From Photobacterium sp. DA100 (lineage in GTDB: Bacteria > Pseudomonadota > Gammaproteobacteria > Enterobacterales > Vibrionaceae): a DNA stretch of 64,000 bases. Made by a program: the position numbers and the translations under genes. Below the pieces are notes generated by a model, which saw nothing but the letters and a program-made list of their open reading frames with translations, made no database searches and was not told where the DNA came from. The stretch covers positions 3,472,001 to 3,536,000 of the forward strand of contig NZ_CP119423.1 of NCBI RefSeq assembly GCF_029223585.1. Direction: 5' to 3'. How positions within the stretch are numbered: the first letter of the stretch is position 1; every line of letters starts with the position of its first letter. This document shows, piece by piece, positions 57,074 to 64,000 of the stretch.

Positions 57074-57088
57074 ACCTCACTCCTTCCA

Positions 57089-57709
57089 TTATTCAATAAT
57101 CTTTCGTGCTGTGAGGGCATCCACACAGAGGTCTACGAGCTTTTGGACATCTTGATTACCCGCAGCTAAATGAATTTCTGCATTCAATGGCTGCTCATAT
57201 TCAGAATCAATACCCGTAAACTGCTTAATCTCTCCTGCTCGGGCTTTTTTATAGAGCCCTTTGGGATCACGCCTTTCACACTCATCCAGCGGTGTATCCA
57301 CAAAGACTTCCAAAAACTCTCCCGATGGCAACATATCACGTACCAATCGGCGTTCATGACGATGCGGAGAAATGAACGCACTCAGCACTATCAAACCCGC
57401 ATCGGCCATGAGCTTAGCCACTTCACCAATACGGCGGATATTTTCCCGGCGATCTTCAGTGGAAAACCCGAGGTCCTGACATAAGCCATGACGAACATTA
57501 TCGCCATCGAGTAAATAGGTGTGGTACCCCATCTCAGCTAAACGATGCTCCAATGCCCCAGCAATTGTCGATTTCCCCGCTCCGCTTAACCCTGTAAACC
57601 ATAATACACACGGTTGCTGATTCTTTTGTTTCGCCCTGTGGGCTTTATCTATCTGGTGAGTATGCCAAACGATATTGTCATTACTTGTCGAACGAATAGC
57701 CGACGTCAT
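57089..57709 (-). CDS. cysC: Adenylylsulfate kinase CysC
   Basis: Phosphorylates APS to PAPS. About 206 aa from ATG 57709, chosen for GGAG at correct spacing; ATG 57721 would place that site inside the gene. P-loop [27 protein letters not shown], the lid helix [16 protein letters not shown] and [21 protein letters not shown] are all standard. 24 bp after the SLC13 gene. Confidence 0.97.
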   Translation of the reverse strand: MTSAIRSTSNDNIVWHTHQIDKAHRAKQKNQQPCVLWFTGLSGAGKSTIAGALEHRLAEMGYHTYLLDGDNVRHGLCQDLGFSTEDRRENIRRIGEVAKLMADAGLIVLSAFISPHRHERRLVRDMLPSGEFLEVFVDTPLDECERRDPKGLYKKARAGEIKQFTGIDSEYEQPLNAEIHLAAGNQDVQKLVDLCVDALTARKIIE

Positions 57710-57733
57710 AGCTAACTCCATTTACATTTATCA

Positions 57734-59464
57734 TCAAAAAGGAAAAAGTCGTGGTATCAAAACCAGAACAACTGCCGAATACACCAATGAAATAGGGAGT
57801 CCGACACGCAAATAATCTTTCAGCTGATAATTTCCCACGCTATAAACCAGCAAGTTAGTTTGGTAGCCATAGGGAGAAATAAAACTGGCGCTGGCACCAA
57901 ACAAAATCGCCATGATGAACGGCATAGGGTCAACGCCATAGCTGACCGAAAGGCTATAAGCAACGGGAAAAGCCAATGCTGCCGCCGCATTGTTCGTTAC
58001 TAACTCCGTCAAAACCAAAGTCAGCAGGTAAACAGCAACCAACGCACCATACATTCCCCAGTCGGCAAATCCGATCATCAGCATCTCCCCCATCCGTTCC
58101 GAGAGTCCGCTAGAAAGCATCAACTGCGCCAGAGACAGCGCCGAGCCAACAATCACGACAATATCAATGGGGAAGCGGCGCCTCAGTTCCGCAAAAGTTA
58201 CAACGCCTGAAGCAATCAGCAATAACAAATACGCCGCCAGCCCCTTGATAATTGGGAGTACATTCAACAGCGCTGCAGCAATCACCACCATGAAACCCAA
58301 AAGCACGGTGAGGCTCTTTTGGCTATCGAGCCTAGCACTGGAGTCCAAACCATTTACCAGGACAAATTCGCGATTAAGTTGCTGCTTTTTACTATTAAAG
58401 GTTTTTCCCGGCACCACGACCAAGGTATCACCCGCATGAAGCTCTATGTTTCCGAGCCCACCAGCAAGCCTTTCATGGCCACGGCGAATTGCCACCACCA
58501 CCGCATCAAAACGCTCACGGAACTGAACGCTCTTTAAGGTTTTGCCACGGATCCCGGCTGAGTGGCTGACAATGACTTCCAGCATGGACTGTCCATTGAG
58601 GTGATGCTGGCCAAAAAGCTGAAGGCCATTAATTTCCTGCAGGGTCGTTACACTTTCCACATCACCGCAAAATAGCAAAGTATCCCCCGCTTTGAGCTGT
58701 GTATCCGGGCAAACAGGTGCCAATGTCACCCCATCACGGATTATTTCCGCCAAGAACAACCGACGCAGTGCCCTCAACCCGTTTTCGGCCACTGTTTTTC
58801 CTACCAAAGGAGAGCCACCGACAACTTTGGCCTCCAAAAAATAGGGCAGGTCGTCTTGCGAATTCTCGTCATATATCGGAAGGAGGTAACTTAGCGGGAT
58901 CAAAATCAACAGGCCGATCGCCAGCACCGCCAGACCTATGGTCGTGGGTGCAAAGAAACTCAAACTGGGCAGACCGGCATCTTCGACAAAGCTGTTAATG
59001 ATCAAGTTTGTCGAGGTGCCAATTAGCGTCAGCGTCCCACCGAGAATGGCGGTATAGGACAGAGGGATCAGCAAACGCGATGGGGCGTGGCGCTGATTTC
59101 GCTTGATCGCTCCGATCAAAGAGACTACGACTGCAGTGTTGTTAGTAAAGGAGGAAAGAAAGGCGGTCGATAACCCCAGTTTAGCAACAACCGTCGATTG
59201 TCCCCCACTCGATATTTGCTTACCAACCCAGCTGATCAAACGGGTTTTCTCCAATCCAATAGAAACAAGGATAAGCAACACCAAGGTTAATAGAGAGGAA
59301 TTAGTAAAATTGCCAGCCAAGGTTGGCAAGTCAATCATCCCAGCCTGAAAACCGATAAAGGCAGCCCCGGCAAACAGGTATGCTGGCTTGATCCTTGTTG
59401 TTAGCAGGCAGGTTACTATCACCATTAACATGGCAAGAACCATTCCTTGTTCCCATTGCATCAT
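57734..59464 (-). CDS. SLC13/DASS-family transporter with RCK_C domains, probable sulfate importer
   Basis: About 576 aa from ATG 59464, three bases after the cysN stop, with GGGG upstream; ATG 59461 is also possible. Two membrane halves carry the DASS signatures SFTNNTAVVVSLIGA and ILGGTLTLIGTSTNLII, and LVTNNAAAALAFPVAYS with a second FGASASFISPYGYQTNLLVY. Two TrkA-C (RCK_C) domains lie between them (about 205-380). Its place between cysN and cysC makes sulfate the likely substrate. Confidence 0.92.
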   Translation of the reverse strand: MMQWEQGMVLAMLMVIVTCLLTTRIKPAYLFAGAAFIGFQAGMIDLPTLAGNFTNSSLLTLVLLILVSIGLEKTRLISWVGKQISSGGQSTVVAKLGLSTAFLSSFTNNTAVVVSLIGAIKRNQRHAPSRLLIPLSYTAILGGTLTLIGTSTNLIINSFVEDAGLPSLSFFAPTTIGLAVLAIGLLILIPLSYLLPIYDENSQDDLPYFLEAKVVGGSPLVGKTVAENGLRALRRLFLAEIIRDGVTLAPVCPDTQLKAGDTLLFCGDVESVTTLQEINGLQLFGQHHLNGQSMLEVIVSHSAGIRGKTLKSVQFRERFDAVVVAIRRGHERLAGGLGNIELHAGDTLVVVPGKTFNSKKQQLNREFVLVNGLDSSARLDSQKSLTVLLGFMVVIAAALLNVLPIIKGLAAYLLLLIASGVVTFAELRRRFPIDIVVIVGSALSLAQLMLSSGLSERMGEMLMIGFADWGMYGALVAVYLLTLVLTELVTNNAAAALAFPVAYSLSVSYGVDPMPFIMAILFGASASFISPYGYQTNLLVYSVGNYQLKDYLRVGLPISLVYSAVVLVLIPRLFPF

Positions 59465-59467
59465 CAA

Positions 59468-60898
59468 TTACCCCAGCAACTTACCGATGTCCTTCGCCTG
59501 CCAGTGAGGAAAGTGCTTGCGGATCAGGGCATTGAGTTCAACTTCAAATGCAGATACCGAGGCAGATGCGATGTCTGAACCAGCAGTAAGTGCCTCACGC
59601 ACCATACCCGCCCCTACGGTGACATTGGTCAGGCGATCAATAACAATGAAACCGCCGGTATCCGGACTGTGAAGGTAAGGGTCAACCGCAATTGATTCTG
59701 TCAGCATGACTTCACACAAGCCAATACCATTTAGCGGCAGACTGTCGGTCTCAAACTTGCCAAGGTTATTGATGTCCACTTGGTGGCGGATAGCAGAAAT
59801 ACTCCCCACCGTTTTTTTACCGGCTACTTTAATGTCGTATTGCCGCCCCACTTCAAGCGGCGCTTCTGCCATCCAGACAATATCGGCCAGAAGGTGTTTG
59901 CCCAAAGAGACCTCGCTATCTGCAGCGACTAAGGTATCGCCCCGGCTAATATCAATCTCATCCGCCAGCGTCAACGTGATGGCCTGTCCAGAAAAAGCTT
60001 CAGACAAGTCACCGTCGAAGGTGACGATACGCTCAACATGAGAATACTTACCCGATGGCAATACTTTGATGGCATCACCCACTTTGATCGTGCCCGAAGC
60101 AACTGTACCGGCAAAGCCACGGAAGTCCAGATTAGGCCGGTTGACATATTGGACGGGTAAGCGGAAGTCACCCGATTGACGGTCTACATTAATATCCACC
60201 GATTCGAGCAGGGTTAGTAGCGATTCGCCGTCGTACCATGGCGTTTGGTCACTGAGATCAACCACATTGTCCCCTTCCAGCGCAGATAGCGGCACCAGCT
60301 TAATATCCAGCTGCGGATTGAGTTGCTCTGCAAACGCAAGGTACTCATCACGGATGGATTCAAACCGCGCCTGTTCAAAGCCCACTAGATCCATTTTATT
60401 GATGGCCACAATGAAATGCCGGATCCCGAGCAAGCTGGCGATATAGGAATGGCGGCGAGTCTGATCTAGCACACCCTTACGGGCATCGATCAAGATCACC
60501 GCCACATCACAGGTCGAAGCACCTGTTGCCATATTTCGGGTGTACTGCTCATGCCCCGGCGTATCAGCAATAATGAACTTGCGCTTCTTGGTCGAGAAAT
60601 AGCGGTAAGCCACATCGATGGTGATCCCCTGCTCACGCTCGGCCTGCAGGCCATCCACCAACAGAGCCAAATCCGGCTTATCGCCCGTAGTGCCCACTTT
60701 CTGACTGTCGGCATGGATCGCGGCAAGCTGATCTTCATAAATCTGCTGGGAGTCATGGAGCAGGCGACCGATCAAGGTACTCTTGCCATCATCCACCGAG
60801 CCACAGGTCAAAAAACGCAGTAAGGATTTGTTTTGGTGCTGATCGAGATAGGCCTCAATCCCCAGCTCAGCCACTTGTTGTTCTATTGCACTGTTCAT
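59468..60898 (-). CDS. cysN: Sulfate adenylyltransferase subunit 1 (GTPase) CysN
   Basis: GTP-hydrolysing subunit that drives APS formation by CysD. 476 aa from ATG 60898 (AGGAGAGA upstream). A longer frame to 61045 runs over the cysD 3' end and has no ribosome site. EF-Tu-like motifs: [21 protein letters not shown] and NKMDLVG, then two beta-barrels. 10 bp after cysD. Confidence 0.97.
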   Translation of the reverse strand: MNSAIEQQVAELGIEAYLDQHQNKSLLRFLTCGSVDDGKSTLIGRLLHDSQQIYEDQLAAIHADSQKVGTTGDKPDLALLVDGLQAEREQGITIDVAYRYFSTKKRKFIIADTPGHEQYTRNMATGASTCDVAVILIDARKGVLDQTRRHSYIASLLGIRHFIVAINKMDLVGFEQARFESIRDEYLAFAEQLNPQLDIKLVPLSALEGDNVVDLSDQTPWYDGESLLTLLESVDINVDRQSGDFRLPVQYVNRPNLDFRGFAGTVASGTIKVGDAIKVLPSGKYSHVERIVTFDGDLSEAFSGQAITLTLADEIDISRGDTLVAADSEVSLGKHLLADIVWMAEAPLEVGRQYDIKVAGKKTVGSISAIRHQVDINNLGKFETDSLPLNGIGLCEVMLTESIAVDPYLHSPDTGGFIVIDRLTNVTVGAGMVREALTAGSDIASASVSAFEVELNALIRKHFPHWQAKDIGKLLG

Positions 60899-60908
60899 TA
60901 TTCTCTCC

Positions 60909-61817
60909 TTAGAAGTATCCCTGGCGTTTCTTGAGCTCCATCGAGCCGGACTGATCATGATCGATTGCCCGCCCTTGACGCTCACTGGAAGTGGCGACCA
61001 GCATTTCTTCAATAATGCCAGGCAGCGTGTCAGCCTCCGACTCAATAGCCCCGGTCAGTGGATAGCAACCCAAGGTTCTGAACCGTACACTCTTTTGTTC
61101 TACCTTTTCCCCCGGCTGAAGTTTCATCCGGTCGTCATCGACCATGATCAGCATGCCGTCACGCTCAACAACAGGACGCACTGCCGATAGGTACAAGGGC
61201 ACAATCTCTATGCCTTCAAGATAGATGTATTGCCAGATATCCAATTCCGTCCAGTTGGACAGCGGGAACACCCGAATACTTTCCCCCTTGTTGATTTGGC
61301 CGTTATAGGTTTTCCATAACTCTGGACGCTGGTTCTTCGGATCCCAGGTGTGGTTCTGGTCACGGAAGGAGTAAACCCGCTCTTTGGCACGCGACTTTTC
61401 TTCATCCCGGCGCGCGCCACCAAAGGCGGCATCAAAACCGTATTTGTTCAGCGCCTGCTTGAGGGCTTGGGTTTTCATGATATCGGTATGCTTGGATGAG
61501 CCATGAGTAAAAGGATTAACCCCCATCGCCAACCCTTCCGGGTTTTTATGTACCAATAGTTCAAAGCCATACTTCTTGGCGGTCCGGTCACGGAACTCAA
61601 TCATTTCCCGGAACTTCCAATCCGTGTCGACATGCAGCAACGGAAAGGGGATCTTCCCCGGATAGAAAGCCTTGCGCGCAAGGTGCAGCATGACCGAGGA
61701 GTCCTTACCGATGGAGTACATCATGACAGGGTTATCAAACTCGGCAGCAACTTCACGGATAATATGAATACTCTCCGCTTCCAGTTGCTTTAAATGGGTA
61801 AATCGTTTCGGGTCCAT
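60909..61817 (-). CDS. cysD: Sulfate adenylyltransferase subunit 2 CysD
   Basis: ATP sulfurylase catalytic subunit. 302 aa from ATG 61817, with GGAGAGA just upstream. PP-loop [25 protein letters not shown], the Ser-Asn-Trp-Thr-Glu motif and the C-terminal [15 protein letters not shown] match E. coli CysD. 13 bp after the cysG stop. Confidence 0.98.
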   Translation of the reverse strand: MDPKRFTHLKQLEAESIHIIREVAAEFDNPVMMYSIGKDSSVMLHLARKAFYPGKIPFPLLHVDTDWKFREMIEFRDRTAKKYGFELLVHKNPEGLAMGVNPFTHGSSKHTDIMKTQALKQALNKYGFDAAFGGARRDEEKSRAKERVYSFRDQNHTWDPKNQRPELWKTYNGQINKGESIRVFPLSNWTELDIWQYIYLEGIEIVPLYLSAVRPVVERDGMLIMVDDDRMKLQPGEKVEQKSVRFRTLGCYPLTGAIESEADTLPGIIEEMLVATSSERQGRAIDHDQSGSMELKKRQGYF

Positions 61818-61830
61818 TACTCTCTCCATG

Positions 61831-63255
61831 CTAAGCCAGTTTCACCACGGCACCTTGCTGATCCATATCGGGATGAGCCGGTTGTGGTTGCTTTCCGAAC
61901 CAATGTAATTTTTCTGATAGATTGACCACTTCCCCGACCACAATCAGTGCCGGGGAAGCCGCCTGCTGAGCTAACTCGTCCAGCTCTTGGAGCTGGCCTT
62001 TGTAAATCTTTTGGGTTGGCTGAGTGCCGCGTTCAATAATGGCGACCGGGGTCGTGGCTGCGCGGCCGTGCTCGATAAGCTGCTGCATGATGTCAGAGGC
62101 ATTCATTAGCCCCATATAAATCACCAGAGTCTGGTTACCCCGCGCCAAGGTTTGCCAGTCCAGTTGGTCACTACCAGCTTTGAGATGCCCGGTGACGAAC
62201 ATCGCGGTCTGAGCATGATCCCTGTGAGTTAGAGGAATGCCGGCATAGGCAGTCGCACCAGCCGCCGCAGTGATCCCCGGCACTACCTCAAACGGAATAT
62301 TGTGATCGAACAACACTTCCAGCTCCTCACCACCGCGACCGAAGACAAAAGGATCCCCGCCCTTAAGTCGCACCACACGCTTACCCTGCGAGGCATATTC
62401 CACCAGCAGGCGGTTAGTCTCGGCCTGAGGTACACTGTGAAATCCAGCCTTCTTACCCACACATACCCGCTCGGCATCGCGGCGAATTAGGTCCATCACC
62501 TCTTCCGAAACTAAATAATCAAACAGCACCACATCGGCTTGTTGCAATAACTGCAACGCTCTGAGGGTCAGCAAACCTGCATCACCCGGTCCGGCACCGA
62601 TCAAGGCCACTTCACCACGATTGGCTTGACCTTGGCTAAGCTGCTCCAGCTCCTGCCCGGCCAACTCAAGCTGACCTGCAGCGACTAGTGAGGCAAAGCG
62701 TCCATTGAAGGCTTGCTCCCAGAACTGGCGTCGGGCAGAGAAAGAAGTCACGGTTTGAGCTAAGCGAGAACGGAATCGACCCGCAATCGTTGCCATCTTG
62801 CCTAGGTGCTGTGGCAGTAACGCCTCAAGTTTTTCACGGATCAACCTTGCCAGTACCGGCGCTTGCCCCGATGAAGAAACGGCAACGATGATCGGAGAGC
62901 GATCGATAACGGACGGAACAATGAAGCTACAGCGTTGAGTGTCATCCACGACATTGACCAAGACCTGCCGCTGGTTGGCAGACTGGTATACCAGTGCATT
63001 CAAAGCCTTACGCTCAGTAGCCGCGATAGCGAGGAACATGCCATCAAGATGTTCAGGTGAAAAATCTTCACCCAAATAGGTAATCTGGCCGCTGGTAACA
63101 GCTTGTTGGAAAAGAGGCGACAGCTCCGGACTGATAACTTTTACATCGGCTCCTGCCTTAAGCAGCATCTTCGCCTTGCGCCAAGCAACATCATTACCAC
63201 CAACAACCAAGCATGGCCGGCGCTTGAGGTCAGCAAAAATTGGCAGATAGTCCAT
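61831..63255 (-). CDS. cysG: Siroheme synthase CysG (trifunctional)
   Basis: 474 aa. The N-terminal domain (1 to about 200) is the precorrin-2 dehydrogenase/ferrochelatase ([22 protein letters not shown]). The C-terminal half is uroporphyrinogen-III methyltransferase ([59 protein letters not shown]). It makes the siroheme used by sulfite and nitrite reductases. First gene of the operon; GGGA ribosome site. Confidence 0.97.
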   Translation of the reverse strand: MDYLPIFADLKRRPCLVVGGNDVAWRKAKMLLKAGADVKVISPELSPLFQQAVTSGQITYLGEDFSPEHLDGMFLAIAATERKALNALVYQSANQRQVLVNVVDDTQRCSFIVPSVIDRSPIIVAVSSSGQAPVLARLIREKLEALLPQHLGKMATIAGRFRSRLAQTVTSFSARRQFWEQAFNGRFASLVAAGQLELAGQELEQLSQGQANRGEVALIGAGPGDAGLLTLRALQLLQQADVVLFDYLVSEEVMDLIRRDAERVCVGKKAGFHSVPQAETNRLLVEYASQGKRVVRLKGGDPFVFGRGGEELEVLFDHNIPFEVVPGITAAAGATAYAGIPLTHRDHAQTAMFVTGHLKAGSDQLDWQTLARGNQTLVIYMGLMNASDIMQQLIEHGRAATTPVAIIERGTQPTQKIYKGQLQELDELAQQAASPALIVVGEVVNLSEKLHWFGKQPQPAHPDMDQQGAVVKLA

Positions 63256-63666
63256 ATGAGAATGTCCCTAAGAATCCATAGATAGGATCACTATAGTTGT
63301 GATGTTTTATTACCTGAAATTCTTAAATTTCATTTTTTATTCCAAAATGTTTATCTCGACATTTTTCTCTTTTCTCCCTTTTTAAAACATAGATAAGTTC
63401 GTCCAATTAGCAAAATGTCGACTTTTATAAGAAAAGAAACCATTCACCCCCGTGATGGATTCAAACAACTAATAAGTAATAGCTTTTTGACCTAGACTTA
63501 GGCGTAACCGAAATGTTGTTTTATGACGCAATCGTTTTTCATAAGACAAAAAAATACGCATAAAAAAGCGATTAATGACACATATCCGCTATTCTGATAC
63601 GCAATTCTGAACGTGTTTTTGTTACCTTATGCACGCTTTCCTATACCGACACTCATGGAGAAAATT
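63256..63666. other. Divergent cysG/cpdB intergenic region
   Basis: 411 bp, very AT-rich, no gene. An 18-bp near-perfect palindrome (TGAAATTC-TT-AAATTTCA, 63315-63332) lies about 60 bp before cysG and is a candidate operator. CysB control would be expected here, but its consensus is too loose to call. Confidence 0.5.
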
Positions 63667-64000
63667 ATGAAGTTATCAGCCAAACCCTTATCGATTGCGA
63701 TTTTGGGCGGCATGCTGGCTATGGCAGGTCCGGCTACAGCAGACACCATCAAGCTTCGCATCCTGGAAACTACGGATATCCATACCAATGTCATGGACTA
63801 TGACTACTACAAAGACAAGCCGACCAAGAAAACCGGCCTGGTCCGCACAGCAACATTGGTAAAGCAAGCCCAGTCTGAAGTAACCAACAGTGTTTTGGTT
63901 GATAACGGTGATTTGATCCAAGGTAGTCCAATGGGTGACTACATGGCCGCCAAGGGGCTTGGCGCAGGTGACGTGCACCCCGTTTACAAAGCGATGAACC
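63667..64000 (+). CDS. cpdB: 2',3'-cyclic-nucleotide 2'-phosphodiesterase/3'-nucleotidase CpdB, 5' part
   Basis: 111 codons to the window edge. GGAG stands 7 nt before the ATG. Signal peptide about 1-25 (cut at ATA/DT). The mature metallophosphatase start [21 protein letters not shown] carries the first Asp-x-His metal ligands. [23 protein letters not shown] carries the second Asp and the Gly-Asp motif. Both match E. coli CpdB closely. Periplasmic enzyme salvaging nucleotides. The 3' part lies outside the window. Confidence 0.95.
   Translation, partial: MKLSAKPLSIAILGGMLAMAGPATADTIKLRILETTDIHTNVMDYDYYKDKPTKKTGLVRTATLVKQAQSEVTNSVLVDNGDLIQGSPMGDYMAAKGLGAGDVHPVYKAMN

Overview
The window is chromosomal DNA of a gammaproteobacterium of the family Vibrionaceae, probably a Photobacterium or close relative. 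The grounds are several gene orders (rplU-rpmA-yhbE-obgE, mdh/argR, mpl-fbp-ppa, ytfP-tamB-tamA/msrA-ytfK/ytfJ, cysQ near cpdB), a Zrg-type zinc operon of the kind described in Vibrio, and a large block of tandem rRNA operons, some without spacer tRNAs. Genus assignment is inference; no database search was possible.

Layout. 1-398: 3'-truncated ThrE/YjjP exporter gene. 525-3419 (minus): the ribosomal protein and GTPase operon rplU-rpmA-yhbE-obgE. 3817-5127: ispB and a 63-aa conserved-looking protein. 5210-6988: divergent mdh and argR. 7321-11530: a TAXI-type TRAP transporter (binding protein plus fused permease) with a universal stress protein. 11590-13567 (minus): mpl and ubiX, overlapping by 8 nt. 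13776-15921: fbp, ppa and a periplasmic rhodanese. 15929-21770 (minus): tamA-tamB-ytfP. 21945-23599: msrA, ytfK and ytfJ. 23664-27176: a zinc operon behind a good Zur-box-like palindrome. 27233-28093: a TIGR03899/DUF2806-like protein.

The dominant feature is 28413-56158: five complete 16S-23S-5S operons, all on the minus strand and head to tail. In transcription order from right to left they are E, D, C, B, A. All 16S copies span 1552 nt, all 23S copies 2887 nt and all 5S copies 120 nt. The spacers differ: Glu-Lys-Val-Ala in A, Glu-Lys-Val in B, Ile-Ala in C and no tRNA in D and E. Operon A ends in tRNA-Asp, followed by two further copies of the tRNA-Asp 3' end, each next to a hairpin. This recalls the rtT repeats after E. 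coli tyrT. Operon E has three candidate promoters in tandem; each of the others has one.

56330-63255 (minus) is a sulfate-assimilation operon, cysG-cysD-cysN-SLC13 transporter-cysC-cysQ. It covers siroheme synthesis, sulfate import, activation to APS and PAPS, and PAP turnover. The 5' end of cpdB closes the window. Compared with the E. coli order mpl-fbp-ppa-ytfP-tamB-tamA-msrA-ytfK-ytfJ-cysQ-cpdB, the zinc operon and rRNA array sit between ytfJ and cysQ, and cysGDN-SLC13-cysC sits between cysQ and cpdB. No CRISPR array, insertion sequence, prophage or restriction/defence locus was seen.
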